A stretch of DNA of 64,000 bases from Azolla caroliniana (taxonomy: Eukaryota > Polypodiophyta). A program made the position numbers and the translations under genes. The first letter of the stretch is position 1. Every line of letters starts with the position of its first letter. This document shows positions 1-12,626 of the stretch, one piece after another. The stretch spans positions 15,624,001 to 15,688,000 of the forward strand of contig JBHGNT010000002.1 in NCBI GenBank assembly GCA_043228905.1. Reading direction: 5' to 3'. The notes below the pieces were generated by a model, which did no database searches, was not told the DNA's origin, and worked only from the letters and a program-made list of their open reading frames with translations.

Positions 1-2501
1 TATACACATTAAAAGGTGTGGACATCAAGGGAAATGCCTCATTCTTGGAAGATTGGTTTGATAAAGCTTTTGCCGAAAGTGCCTTCTCCATCTTCATTTG
101 CTCAATGGAGGCCTATTTCATTGATGGGGGGAATGTACAAGATTTTTGCAAAAGTGATGGCTAATAGGTGCATAAGGTTTTACTCTTCTATTATTCATAA
201 TGCTCAATATGTGTTCTTAGCAAAAAGGGACATTTTACATAATATTTTAAATGTTCAAATGGCAATTGACTACGCAAAGGAGTCTAAACAAGAATTAGTG
301 TTGCTACAATTAGATATCGAGAAAGCCTATGATAATGTGGATTGGCCATTTATAAATCAATTGATGTCTCATATGGGTTTTGGTGATCGTATGTCTAAAT
401 TGATATACACAGTAGGGGAGGGTTCAGTTTCAGATGTGATGTTTAATGGAGGAGTAACACAACCGGTTTCTATTCGGAGATCAGTTAGACAAGGATGTCT
501 GGTCAGTCCTTTACTCTTCACTATTGTGACACATCCTATTCTTGGTAAGTTACACAATATGGCTATGGAGGAAGAATTTCTTGGCCTAAGGTTGCCATCA
601 GGGAAGCCATGTATTGTTGAAGCTCTCGCAGATGATGATATTATGTTTTTGGCACCTAATCGGGAAAATATTAGAAAGACAAGAGCTATGTGGGAATTGT
701 TTTCAAATGCTTCAGGGTTGAGAATTAATATGCGTAAATCTGTCCTCATTTCATTTACAAAACAAGATGTGTTAGGGTTGGGGTGGTCAGGAAGGATAGT
801 GCATTGTGGTATGATTTGTCGTCACCTTGGATATCAAATTGGGGTGGAATTTTCTTATGTGAAACTTATGAGTGGGTATCCAAAAGGTTGGAGGATAAGT
901 TTATGTATCGGGGGTCTCAATTTTCATCTTTTCATGTACGACTTAAGGTGGTCCAATCGATTATGGTCTCTATGGTATCTTATTTTCTTCCTTTGCTCCC
1001 ATGGTCAAAGAAAGCTCTTGAAATGTTGTCACAATCAATGTGAATGTTGTTATGGAAAAGAAAAGGGGAAAATGTCTTATCGTGGTTGGCATGGGATCGT
1101 GTTTGTACTCCGAAGTGTCTTGGTGGGGCATCAATATTGAATCTATATGAGCATATGGTGGCTCATCAATTTACTTTCATGCGATTTATGTTTGAAGGTG
1201 TACAACCTTGGACAGAAATGGTGGCAAAATTTATAGAGAAGAATGGAATTAAACTTGGAAACGTGAAGGTTGAAGCTAATTGGTGGAATGTAATTAATTC
1301 TGACAGGGATGTCAAATGTGTAGGGTCTATGATAGTTAATCATTTGTTGACATTGTGGCAAAGTATGTTGGATTTTGTGGAATGGCATCCTCCACAAGAA
1401 AGGGGATGTGTCAATTCATTACAAATGGAGGTTTTGGCGACATCAAGGTTGTTGAGGTGGGAAGGTAAACAAATTCTTAACCTTCAATTTAATCAGATGG
1501 CTAGATTGGGTTTGGTAATAGTTAAGGATGTTATGTTGTGTCACAAAGAAGATTAATGGCCCTTCAAACAATAAGATCAACATTTCGTATTCCAAAAGGT
1601 TATACCTTTATTTGGGATAAGCTTTAATAAATACTATCTTCGTATGAGCCAATTCCTAATTTAGATGGGTGATCTCAAGAGCTTGATTGGAGGTTTGTTT
1701 GAGATAAGAGATTGACTATGATCTCAACAAATGTTTCTTATCGCAAGTTGATTGACAAACATAAGTTGTTGGAAGAAAGGGCTATAAAGATATGGGGTTT
1801 TCATAAGCCCATTACTTGGTGGCTCCATGTGATCAAGGCAGGTTGGTGTTCTCGATAGATGCTACAAGCCAAGATATTTATTTGGAGAATTATGGTTGGA
1901 GCTTTACAATTGGGGGATGCCTTAAAAAAAAGAAACATTACTCTAGGATCGTGATTTGTGTTTCTTTTCTTCGGTGGAATTAGAACATAGTAGGCGTCAA
2001 TTTATTCATGTCCGATGGCAAGGATGGTTTGGAGGTGTATCAATTTACTGTGAATGTCTCTAACTGGAGAAAGCCTATCTTCCTTTAGTTGGGTTTTTGC
2101 ACATATGGAGAACAATGAACCAATGCCTCATTTTCAAATTATTTTTGAGTTCTTGAGGTATTGGGGACTATGGTTCAATTGGAATATGTTGAATGCCTTT
2201 ACTTTTGATTCACAAGTTGGGGTGAGAAAATATGTTCTAAAGTTAAAAGGACTTCTTTTGTGGCAATTGACAATGTTAGAGAAGTCACGAAATCTCAACC
2301 ATGAAGAGAGAGAACTTTGCAAGGTCACATATCACCATATTCGCCATTTGAATTGGTGTGTAGGGTGGCATTGAGTTTGGAGTCATCGGTAGTCTTTAGA
2401 TCCCATAGATAGAAGGGGTTCTATATTTGTAGCAAGTTAGTCATGGTGGTGTTTTTTCTTTCGTAATGAAAGCCATTATTTACGAAAAAGAAGAAGAAGG
2501 A
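1..2501 (+). mobile_element. LINE (L1-like non-LTR retrotransposon), 5' end outside window
   Basis: The left edge enters a LINE inside its reverse-transcriptase ORF. RT motifs are followed by a frame-shifted C-terminal region (about 780-1560) and degenerate sequence to an A-rich tail at about 2483-2501. The 3' end, with GTAATGAAAGCCATTATTTACG just before the A/G-rich tail, is of the type seen on plant L1 elements (family knowledge). The target-site duplication cannot be tested because the 5' end is outside. Several frameshifts and stops mean it is dead. Confidence 0.8.
16..1556 (+). pseudogene. LINE reverse transcriptase, frame-shifted
   Basis: The first frame (16-1140) carries RT motifs in order: WRPISL near residue 31, LLQLDIEKAYDNVDW near 96-110, SVRQGCLVSPLLF near 155-167, and the catalytic block ALADDDIMFL near 203-212. 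The block keeps the two aspartates, but Leu replaces the usual Phe/Tyr before ADD. Coding then continues in other frames (783-1043, then 1044-1556), which reads like the thumb and C-terminal region of a plant L1 ORF2. Frameshifts separate the blocks, so no full-length product is possible. A LINE RT is certain; subfamily is not. Confidence 0.85.
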
Positions 2502-5190
2502 GATTTTTAGTCAAGATATTTCTATCACCTTTACCTCAACATATGTTGTGATGACATCAGATGCACACAATTAGACAAGGAGGGAGACATGGACACATAC
2601 ACAACAATGAGAGGGTGTGTTTGTGTTCGATTTTGAAAAAACAAATCCCATAAAATGTGATAGAATAATTTTTAGTTTTTATACTTTTTAGATTTAATGT
2701 ATTAGTAGTAGAATTTTTTTGGCAAAAATTTGGTACATTGTAGCTTGCTTTCGCCCAAGTACTCCTTAAGTTGTGAAGCAATCTCATCTTCTTCAATTTG
2801 ATTGAGTTGATATTGAAGAATACTAATGGGTAAAGTACCCGGCTATGAGATCTATATGATGTTCAACATACGTTCAAGAGGCAAGTTTATTTAGTTGTTT
2901 GTCCCCTTATTGATTGTTCTTAAATCTAGAACCCCATCATTAATTTCTTTTGTTTGAACTTGATGTCATGTTTACCGATCTATTTACCACTTAATTTGTC
3001 CATTATGCCTTTAGTTGCTTGGATTTGTCTCTCATTTTGGTATGCCCCTCCCTAACTATGCTTTCAACCTCTTTAAACTTGTCAATAATAGTGACGTTAT
3101 TTCAAAGTAAGACATGATAATTTGCATGCAAATTGTTAAATGATAAGATATTTATGTTTTCTCGCATCCATGTACAAAAACATGGGCTGACATATTTTGG
3201 CCTTCTCTATTCCATAATGCAAGATCTTTGTTTCAATTATACATAAAAAGAAACATAAGAGAGTTGTCTTTACATGACTTGAAAAGGTGTCTTCTATCTT
3301 AAATAAGGATGTACATAGTTTTTTATGTTAATGTGCTTGAATCATATAGCAAAATAAAAGAATAAATAAAAAAGAAGTCGGACAAGGTTCAATTCATAAC
3401 ATGAAGTAAACGAGGGCATATGCAAATTTTGATACCATTGTCCGACATCAACACTACAAAATCAAGATCAATTATTTAACTTCTTGCATAAATATCAACA
3501 TAAAGAAAACTTCTCGAAAGAACATGACATTCATATAATTCATAAAGAGGAATGTTAACCATAACTTTATAGATCTTCCAAGCAAAAAGTAGTTTTATAT
3601 ATTTCAAGACTTGAGACCATATATTATCAAGGAAATACACATTTGTATCTCCATATGCACATATTCCATACCCTCACATTCATATATTTTAATATTAGAA
3701 CAACTAGGTATCTTCGTTGTCGAGATGTAAGCATAATACATCACCATCACGACATATTGATATTGGCAAACGTGTTAAAACTATCCATTACTACTTCTAA
3801 TATGCAAAAATAATAAGAAAGTGACACAATATGTATTGACATTCATTGTTTGAAAAGTAGGATGTGTACAACTCTAGCACAACGCAGATGTTTTCTTTGC
3901 CAACTAATAACATTACCATAGAGCCAAATACTATAGAGTGGAGGAAATGAATGCCATTAGTGACATTGTAGTAATCTATTCCATTTTCTTTAGATGGTAT
4001 CATAGATCGTTTTTTGGGTAGTTTGGGTAGTTAAATCCCCTCCCTTGTTCTCTCTTATCTCGTAAAAAATGGTTCCTACTTAATGTACTACCAATTCAAT
4101 AGTAGTTTTCATGTGGTTACATCGTAACAATTCAAAAATGGCTCATCTGATTAACAACATTGGAACAAATGTAGGTATGTATTTGGTCCTATTGGACTTT
4201 GAAATATATTCATTAGTCTCATTTATATCAACACACCTTAATCTATCAGCACATATAATACACAAACAATGTTGTGAGCGATCCATAATTAGAATGAAAT
4301 AGGTGTGCCAATGGATCATACCTAATTAATGGCAATATGAAGCTAATTGGGTAATATATTCCCTCAAATTGTGGGCTACTAGTTGGGTTTGTTTCCTATT
4401 ACGTGCCTTCATAGCATTGCAATTTTGAGCCAAGTGGGGGATCAATCGTATTTGCATGGGACATTAGTGTCAAAATTTCAACATAGAGCTAAGGTGATAT
4501 GTCTCGGAGATAAACCAAGTAAGGTAGATGCTCTAAAAACTTATGAAAATTAATACTAACAAGGCTTAAACTTTATGAGCAAACATCTTATATGCAAACG
4601 AAAAATGGACAATCGAGATAAAAATTGATCCTAGATTAATGAGAACCAACACACTACATGTCGAAGTATGATGCGAAAATCTTTTTATATTGTGTAAACT
4701 AATGTTTCACGTTTATCGGCTAGCAAAAAAGATTTTCTTGATGTAGGTTCACAAGGTTAAAGAATTGAAAATCATGAAAAAATTGAATGTACATAAACAT
4801 GATGGTGTATTAGTGAACAAATGACTAATGAATCAATGCCATGACATTGTCATGCCAACATCAGGCGATTCGAGAACATGAATAATGGAGGTTTAGTTCT
4901 CAATTATAAATTGAACATTTACTCAAAGATGAGTCTCTCCCACACCAATTGTCATCACTTTGCCATTAACATCCTCATGTAGGGAATGGAGGTTGATGAT
5001 CGGTGGCGAGTAGAGTTGCCATGTGGCTGATCAAGAGACGAGGACCAGTGATCACACATTGAAGGGCATGTTTCTTTGATAGGAAGTACCCATCCCCCCC
5101 AGAGGTGTGTCTGAATCCAAGTGTCAAGGAGTTCAACCCGAGGTAAGGGAAGGTGAGTGGAATCAATCAACACTTTGTTGGTGTGGCCCA
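2502..5190. other. AT-rich intergenic DNA, no gene recognised
   Basis: Both strands carry only short ORFs (under 80 codons) with no recognisable motif and AT-driven composition. No LTR pair, tRNA-like box or splice-compatible coding pattern was seen. Old transposon remnants beyond recognition are possible. Confidence 0.6.
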
Positions 5191-5429
5191 TGGAGTGTAT
5201 GTATGTATGTATGTATGTTGGGGGGGGGTGGTTTAGGAGGAGATCTTTCCATGTCCATTACACTCCACTCCATTCATGTTTGATTTGTTTCTCTATTGGC
5301 GAGATTGGTACAAGAGGGCTTTGATTTTTTATTTATTTTTGTTTGTTTGTTTGTGTGTGTGGCAGCGTCGTCGTCTGCAGAATTTTGTGGACCGCTCGTT
5401 TTACCTTAAATAATAAATAATAGTGAAAA

Positions 5430-5470
<41 letters not shown>

Positions 5471-5989
5471 GAAATAAATAGAAAAGATGAAGCCCTGGCA
5501 GCCCCACCCCAAAAAAGAAAATATAAAAAGAAAAGGAAAGAAAATATATGTACATATGTAAAAAAAAGAAAAGAATGTTTGACAAAAGATTCCTCCGCGC
5601 GCGTAAAAAAAAACCAAAATAAATGAGCAAAAAAATAAATATCGGGGGGACAGGAAGGAAAGGCCGTCCATCCGTCCGTCCGTCCGTCCGTCCGATTGGG
5701 GGCAGGCACACGAACGGACGGTTGAGATTGGGGGCTCAGATCAGAATCGCTGAGGTGACATCTATCTATCTATCTATCTCATGATCAGCTAAAGCTAAGC
5801 TCATTCATGAGATGACGAAGCAGAAGAAGCAATCAAGGAAGGAATGAAGAATTAGGGGTTTTGTCTGTCTGTCTGTCTGTTTGTCTGTGTCTTTCTTTCT
5901 TTCTCTGCCAAGTAGAAGAAGAAGAAAGAAGAAAGAAGAAAGAAAGAGAAGGAGGAGGTGGAAGAATTCGTTGCTGATTCTCTTCCGCT
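5191..5989 (+). promoter_or_regulatory. Putative promoter and 5' leader of the AGPase gene, microsatellite-rich
   Basis: The 800 bases before the start codon hold a dense series of simple repeats: (GTAT)n near 5197-5218 followed by a G run, (GA)n near 5431-5467, (CCGT)n near 5665-5694, (TATC)n near 5757-5779, (GTCT)n near 5864-5886, CTTT repeats near 5890-5903, and a GAA/GAAA purine tract near 5924-5950. A TATAAAAAG match at about 5522 is one possible TATA box, but the A-rich setting makes it weak. The purine tract just before the ATG probably lies in the 5' UTR. The transcription start cannot be placed. Confidence 0.4.
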
Positions 5990-8900
5990 ATGGCTGCTGC
6001 TGCTGCTCCTGCTGCTACTGATTCCATCCGTTTCCTCGTTTCTTCTCCTTTCTTCTCCAACTCTAATTCCCCTCCTCCATCATCGCCGTCTTCCTCTTTT
6101 CTTGGTACTTCTCTTTCTCCGCCTTCTCTCCATAGCTCGCCTACGAATACCTCTCGTTCAGGACTTCATCGTTGCCACAAACCTCATGCCTGCGTTGTAG
6201 TGTCTGCTTCTTCTGCTACCGTATTGCAGGACGCTGAGAAACAGATTTTACAGGTTTGAAAAAACCTTATTCTCATTCCTGTTCCCCCCCCCCCCCCAGT
6301 GTATTGTGTATGAAACGTTCTTTTAACCTTCCCGCTCGTTAATGCTTGGTTTTTAAAAAGCCTTGAGCGTAAGGTCTTACCTCGACCTCTGGGGTTTTTC
6401 ATTGTGAAAATACCATACCATTTTGTTCTCACCATATTACACTAACAGTGACAGGCTTCTTATTGAAGCTGTAATGAATAAGAAATGTCTTAGCTCTTGA
6501 GACCTCCTTTATATATATATATATATATATATTGTCTATAATGCACTTTCTTCGCTGCGTGTGATTGGAATCATCAACTGATATATGTTCTTTACCTCTG
6601 CCAAATCTCATTATCCACCTCTCACTACATTCCGTTTCAGGCGCTCTTAGATATATCTAATGCCACGTGTTACATATCACTAAATACGCATTGTTAGTAT
6701 GAGATAAGGATATAGGGAAAAGGGAAGATTTCTTCTCAAAAGGACTTGTTATCTGACAAATGTGCGTCAAAGCATATATAGTGATGTGCATAATGCATCA
6801 TCAATATTAAGGATGATTTAAGTGAAATCATCTCGCGGTGATGTACAGCTCTAATTTTTGTGTTTTGCATAAGCATATATGCATTTCTAATAAGAAATGT
6901 TAGGACTGGAAAAGGATCTAGCGAATATCTCTTTTCAAAGGAACATGTTACTGGAGCTTATTTTGTGCATTCCATAATGAAAGCGGAAAATTTCAAAACA
7001 CATTTCATCAGCATATGAATAGATATATTGTACATGTGGTTCTTTTTTTTAACACTAGCACGCAGCTTTATGCAAAGAAATCCCCTCCACATGTTAAAAC
7101 CTTTGGCTTTTACTTTTTTAGACCTCAGCTGCTGTACAGAAAACTCCTGTTGATCCTCGCTCTGTTCTGTCAATCATTCTTGGAGGAGGAGCTGGAACTC
7201 GCTTATTCCCTCTTACAAAACAACGTGCAAAGCCAGCAGTAAGTTTAATACTCGTGTTTTACGATTCTGTTTGATTATTGCGCTAAATATTCTTTTCCTA
7301 TTAGTGCATGATGATCTTCTTATCTGTGACATGTTTCTTGAACTCTAGGTGGTTAATGTTCAGATTCTGGGGTTAAGTTTCGATGGTTGACTTTCTGTTG
7401 GTGTATTACATTCTTTCTTCTTTGAAATAGCACTAGAATATTTGAAGATTAATGTTCGGATTCTGCTGGTTTGATGTTTGAATTCTGTAACTTCCTGTTT
7501 GTGCATTGTGATATTTCAAAATGTCTAGATGGATCTTAGTGGTCAGATTCTAACGTATTAGTTTTTGAAAGTTGTTTTCCAATTGGTGCATTGTGGTCTT
7601 TCCATCATGTGCTATGTTTCTTGACCTTTTGGGAGTTTAATGTGTGGATTCTGTTGGTTAAAGGATGCTGAACTTTATCGTTTTTGTTAATTATGATGAT
7701 ATCTCATCTTTGACACGTTCCTTGGAACTTCAGAAGCTTGGTGTTGGGACTCGTTTATATTAATGTTATAACGCTGTTTCGATTAATACATTATGATCTG
7801 ATCTTTGATATATTTTGTTTAACTTTGTGGGACTTAATGTTTGGATTCTGTTGGATTAACATTATAAGGTTGTTTTTTATTTCTACATTTTGATCTGATC
7901 TTTGACATTTTTCTCAAAACTTTTAGGTGCCTATTGGTGGTGCCTATCGACTGATCGATGTGCCCATGAGCAACTGTATTAACAGTGGCATCAGCAAAGT
8001 ATTTATCCTCACGCAATTCAACTCAGCATCTCTGAATCGGCACCTCGCCAGGACTTACAATTTTGGGAATGGTGTAAACTTTGGTGATGGCTTTGTGGAG
8101 GTAGTTTGCGTTTTGATTAAACTCCAAACTGCTATTATGTTACTCTATATCTACTGGAGTGTCTAAGGTTTAACCAGTATTAGAAACTCTGGATAATGAC
8201 AAATTGTGTACCACAGACTGGCATTTTGGTAAGTTTTTGGAAACTTCGGTGTATTCTGGTAAAAATATACAGTAACTGAGGGGTAGTTTGGTGTTTTCCC
8301 CTTAGCTTTTCCAAGCTCTTAAAGTTAACATGCACATTTATAAGCCTTTTATAGTTGGAACTAGTATCAGATGATGATTGTCTTATATGTAAAAGCATAA
8401 GCATATAACTTTGTGATATAGAGAATAGTTGTAAGAAGAATGAACATGTGTTTCAACAGCTAAATAACAATACAAATTTCCAGGTTCTGGCAGCAACACA
8501 AAGACCTGGTGAGACAGGGATGAACTGGTTCCAAGGTACAGCTGATGCTGTGAGGCAGTTTACATGGCTTTTGGAGGTTTGTATTATAGATTTTCAGTGA
8601 AATTTTAAACATATTAAATTTGATATTCAACTACATTTGTTTGTAAATGTAGTTGTTTTCTGTAACTCTAATCAATATTAATTCTGATTTATACACCTAT
8701 TAATTCACATGTAAATCTCACCTGGCATACCACAGGATCCAAAGAATACAGACCTTGAACATGTTGTTATCCTTTCGGGTGATCATTTGTATCGTATGGA
8801 TTACATGGACTTCGTGCAGGTTATAATCATGCTTGTTGCACATTAAGAATGCTTTTTTGTTTTCCTTCCAAAATGAACGTAGGTGTTTTTGTATACTTAT

Positions 8901-11686
8901 TGCAGAAGCACAAGGACAGTGCTGCAGATATTACAATATCTTGTGTGCCCATTGACGATAGGTAAGGCACTCACCCACGCCATCTTTTTTAAATTGATAC
9001 CTCTATACAAATTATTTTTCTGTGTATCATATGCATTTTCACCATGTATATTATTAGATATTTAAGTGTCTCAAATATGTGATTTGTTGCCCATCTTAGT
9101 GATTACGTCTTTTATTCCTGCAGTCGAGCATCGGACTATGGCTTAATGAAAATTGATAGCAATGGCCGAGTTCTGAACTTTGCAGAGAAACCAAAAGGAG
9201 ATGAGCTGAAAGCCATGGTGAATTTTCATCCAGCATTCATTAAGTACATATGTTTTACTTGATAGGGAAAATCCCAAAATAACCTGAGTTTTTCGTTATT
9301 TTTCAAATACCACAGAGGTTCCCATAGTTTCACAAATGCCCTTAAACAATCCTCAAAAGAGCAATGATATGTACTGTTTGAGCTATTAAGAGTTGACTAA
9401 GGGTGTGTGGGAAATAACAAAAATGCAGGGGATTTGGGGAAATAAAGAAAACATCAAGGGACACATTAGATTTTTTTTGTTTACTTTACATAATAGAAAT
9501 ATAAGCTTTACCATTGGTATGAATGTGAAATACCTTATCCCAGCAAGTGGACACAACTGTTCTGGGTCTTGATCCAGAGGCAGCAAAGGAATCTCCTTAT
9601 ATTGCTTCAATGGGTGTTTATGTCTTCAAAAAGGATATCCTCCTAAAGCTCCTCAGGTAGCATTTTGTCGTATCTAATGTTGAATGAGAAATTATTAGCT
9701 TATCTCACATTCATAAGATTTTCAACCTGATGATTTTCTCCTGTAGATGGCGATATCCCACAGCAAATGACTTTGGCTCAGAAATTATTCCAGCATCTGC
9801 AAAAGAATACAATGTAAAAGTAAGTATCGAGTTGCTATTGAACAGGGAACTTCTCGTCATCACATACTAAACAATTATCTGCTTGTGGGCTTAAACTTGT
9901 AACTGTAGGCTCTAAATCTCTATCACTTATGAACCATAGATTGAACTCATTATTAATCATGTAATAACATCTCCTAATAGAGCATATTTGGGTTTCACAT
10001 GTCAATGAGTTAGTGGTGGATCCAGGTGATAATTTCCTTCTTTGACGAGAATACCTACTCTCGACATAAACCCTTTGTTGGCAAACGTAGATTGGAAAAT
10101 TAAGCACTCTTTTCATGCAATTAACTATCATTTTAACACAATCGACATGTTATGGGCCAGACTTCACTTAAAAACAAATGAAAAAATGCACAGGCATACT
10201 TGTTCAAAGGCTATTGGGAGGACATAGGAACCATTAGATCTTTCTATGAAGCCAATCTTGCTCTCACTGCTCAGGTATCTATTTAAATAAAATTTTAAAG
10301 TTTAAGATACTAAACCCTTCATATTGTCAAGGACCGTTTGTTAGTTTTGCTATCTGAGTTTATACTTCTCTTGTAAAGCCACCAAAATTCAGTTTCTATG
10401 ATGCTGCCAAACCCATATACACATCTGCAAGATATTTGCCACCAACTAAAGTGGATAGCTGTAGAGTAAGTCTTTTCTATGTTTTCATTGATCAGAGAAC
10501 ATTCATTACCTCTGTATACATATTTATTCTTTTTCTATCTATAGATTCTTGGCTCTATACTTTCACACGGTTGCTTCTTGCAAAGCTGCTCAGTAGAACA
10601 CTCAATTGTGGGGATCAGATCGCGCATCGAAAATGGTGTGGAATTAAAGGTTTGTGTATGCATTAAAAAGTTCAGATACCTGGATCCTCTATTTAAAAGT
10701 GAGCTGATTATTGTGTGTTTCTTATTGATGTTACTATTATTTCAGGATACTGTCATGCTTGGTGCGGATTTCTATGAAACTGATGCTGAACGTGCATCTC
10801 TTTTGGCACAAGGGAAAGTGCCAGTAGGAGTAGGAGAAAATTCCAAAATAAGGTACAAAATGAGAAATTGATTGCTCTATGTGATTTTGGTTCTTTCCAT
10901 GGTCTTAGATAATTTAGAGAAAAACTAGTTCAGCTACAACCCTAAGATTTTTTATCACTTTTCTGTTTTCTGTGGTTTTAAAGTTCTAGAAAGTCAGGAA
11001 GAACGCCTAAACACGTAGAGTTTTTAATATTTGCTCAAATAGACCTGAGTTTTACTATATCCCAGAACGGCCTTGGTCAACCCATGAAAAAGAGAAAAAT
11101 GGCGATGATTTGACAGGTGGTTGCGCAAATGGTATATTAATTTGGTAAAAGATTGATGAATTGACGAACTAGATAGTTTTGCTTAAATAGCACACATATT
11201 GTTGCTCTTTTGAGGATTGAGCTAAGGCATTTGTAGAAATAATAAAAATGAAGGGCCATTTGGGGAATAAAGAACTCAGGAGGTATTTCAGATTTTTGTT
11301 TCTAGGAAACAATTTCAGAGAAGATAAGTCCAGTTACAAGCAAAGATTTTTTTGACATTCCTTTTCTATTTTGGGTATAGTTTCTAACCCATAGTGAAAC
11401 TATTTCTGGCATTGCAGAAATTGTATAATCGACAAAAATGCAAGAATTGGGAAGAATGTTACATTAACAAACTCCGAGGTATTTACCTATGATAGTTTTT
11501 CATCTAAACATTATACAAACTTTCAGAAGTCTTTAGACATCAAATCTAATCAATGACACTTTGTTAAATGTTGTGTTCTTTCAGAATGTTGAAGATAGTG
11601 ACAGAACTGATGAGGGATTCTACATTCGTTCTGGGATAACTGTGATACCAAAGAACTCAACAATTAAGGATGGGACAGTAATATGA
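5990..11686 (+). CDS. APL: ADP-glucose pyrophosphorylase large subunit, plastidial (15 exons)
   Basis: Makes ADP-glucose from glucose-1-phosphate and ATP, the committed step of starch synthesis; the large subunit works with the small subunit in a plastid heterotetramer. Exons read from GT-AG junctions with phase kept throughout: 5990-6253, 7122-7238, 7927-8100, 8484-8576, 8736-8819, 8906-8961, 9124-9217, 9544-9656, 9747-9819, 10194-10274, 10379-10465, 10545-10649, 10746-10852, 11418-11478, 11585-11686; 536 residues, usual for the family. Residues 1 to about 70 are Ser/Ala/Pro-rich without acidic residues, a chloroplast transit peptide. Nucleotidyltransferase motifs: [12 protein letters not shown] at 109-120, [18 protein letters not shown] at 230-239 (catalytic-type Asp232), FAEKPKG at 282-288, then the left-handed beta-helix ending [14 protein letters not shown] and YNFGNG mark it as a large subunit. 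The start is the first ATG of this frame, with G at +4. No break is seen. Introns 7 and 13 carry related MITE-like inserts. Confidence 0.95.
6285..6534. repeat. Simple repeats in AGPase intron 1
   Basis: Intron 1 (6254-7121) holds a C homopolymer at about 6285-6297 and a (TA)n tract at about 6511-6533. Both are candidate length-polymorphic sites. No other feature was recognised in this intron. Confidence 0.85.
9283..9470. mobile_element. MITE-like insertion in AGPase intron 7
   Basis: Intron 7 (9218-9543) contains CCTGAGTTTTTCGTTATTT near 9283, an inner stretch CAATCCTCAAAAGAGCAA near 9347-9364, and a right part with GATTTGGGGAAATAAAGAA. Intron 13 contains the inner stretch in reverse complement between similar outer sequences. 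The shared pattern suggests two copies of one short non-autonomous element. Termini and target duplication are not cleanly resolved. Confidence 0.5.
11043..11280. mobile_element. MITE-like insertion in AGPase intron 13
   Basis: The insert starts CCTGAGTTTTACTATATCCC and ends GGGGAATAAAGAACTCAGG. Its ends are imperfect inverted repeats of each other (CCTGAGTT, a T/A-rich run, CCC, then GGCC). The stretch TTGCTCTTTTGAGGATTG inside it matches, inverted, the piece in intron 7. No coding capacity. Confidence 0.55.
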
Positions 11687-12060
11687 CATGACAGAAGTAC
11701 TTCAAAATGATGCTAATGGTATATGATAAGCATACTGTGCTTTTTCCCCTTGCGATCCCAACACTCCTCTATCATACAAGGGCAAATATACTTAACCTCT
11801 TTGCTGTGGCTCAACTGATACAAGCTCTCTAATTAGGAATACAAATGTCAGTTTTGAGTATATCCATGCTAGTGAGCGCTCCTCATGTTGACCTAAAAAA
11901 CTAATCCTAGCCACCTTTTGTTCAAATATGCAATTATTTTATTTTTTTGTCCAATAATCATAAAGCAAGGCATATTTGGATATAGACCTAATTGCAAAAC
12001 CTTTGCACATGATTTTGGTGTATCATTTCGTTTATGCAAATGGCCAAATATATTCGTGAA
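11687..12060. other. AGPase 3' flank and presumed 3' UTR
   Basis: Directly after the stop. Pyrimidine-rich then AT-rich sequence without ORFs. No canonical AATAAA lies close to the stop, so the poly(A) site is not assigned. Confidence 0.4.
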
Positions 12061-12420
12061 TAATTGGGTTGGAATGCTCTGACAACGTTGTGGGAAGGTA
12101 TTGAGGAGCTATATAAACCAAGCTTTGTTCTTGTGTATGTTGATTGAATATTGATTTACAAATTGATCAGGATAGCATCCTTGTAACTGTCCTACATCTT
12201 GGTTGCAATAATTTATGCTCTTTCATAGATAATTCGCTTTGCCAATCCTTGGCTCGAATTTCTCACAACCAATGTGCACTTTTGATTGCGACATTCATTA
12301 ATAAAGTTCTTGAACATCGAGAGTTGCTACTTGTTTTGACACGTATTATATGAAAATTTTATACTTTTGGTCTTGTGTCATATTTGAGCTCTGAAGATAG
12401 ATAATAAAATATAATAAAAT
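12061..12420 (+). mobile_element. LINE 3' end fragment, copy 1
   Basis: The translation from about 12200 to 12352 ends in residues matching copy 2: CALLIATFINKVLEHRELLL here, CALSIATFIGKVLAHRESLL there, both followed by TRI and a stop. After the stop both copies carry a TTTTGGTCT...TCATATTTGA block and a terminal repeat tail, here ATAATAAAATATAATAAAAT. This fits a 5'-truncated LINE insertion. Family assignment rests on the shared 3' end and the coding remnant in copy 2. Confidence 0.55.
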
Positions 12421-12626
12421 CCCTCTTTTGTTTGGTGAAAACACACAATTGTATTAATAAATGTGTGAAAAACACTACTTACAATGGGTGTCACAATGGA
12501 GTATGGACACCCACTAACTACAGTACATGGGTAGCGGAACATGTTGAGTTGCCAATAGGCAAGACAAACATTCCACTAAGGAAATAATTTCCACTTGCTC
12601 CAATAAGGAAATTGTCACATTAGTAT

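Noticed and set aside
5333-5711. Three overlapping Phe/Ser-rich minus-strand ORFs
   Set aside because: Produced by GA and A-rich repeats in the AGPase 5' flank.
5958-6200. Overlapping Leu-rich ORF around the AGPase start codon
   Set aside because: It begins with a non-ATG codon and is another frame of exon 1; the 5990 frame matches AGPase after splicing.
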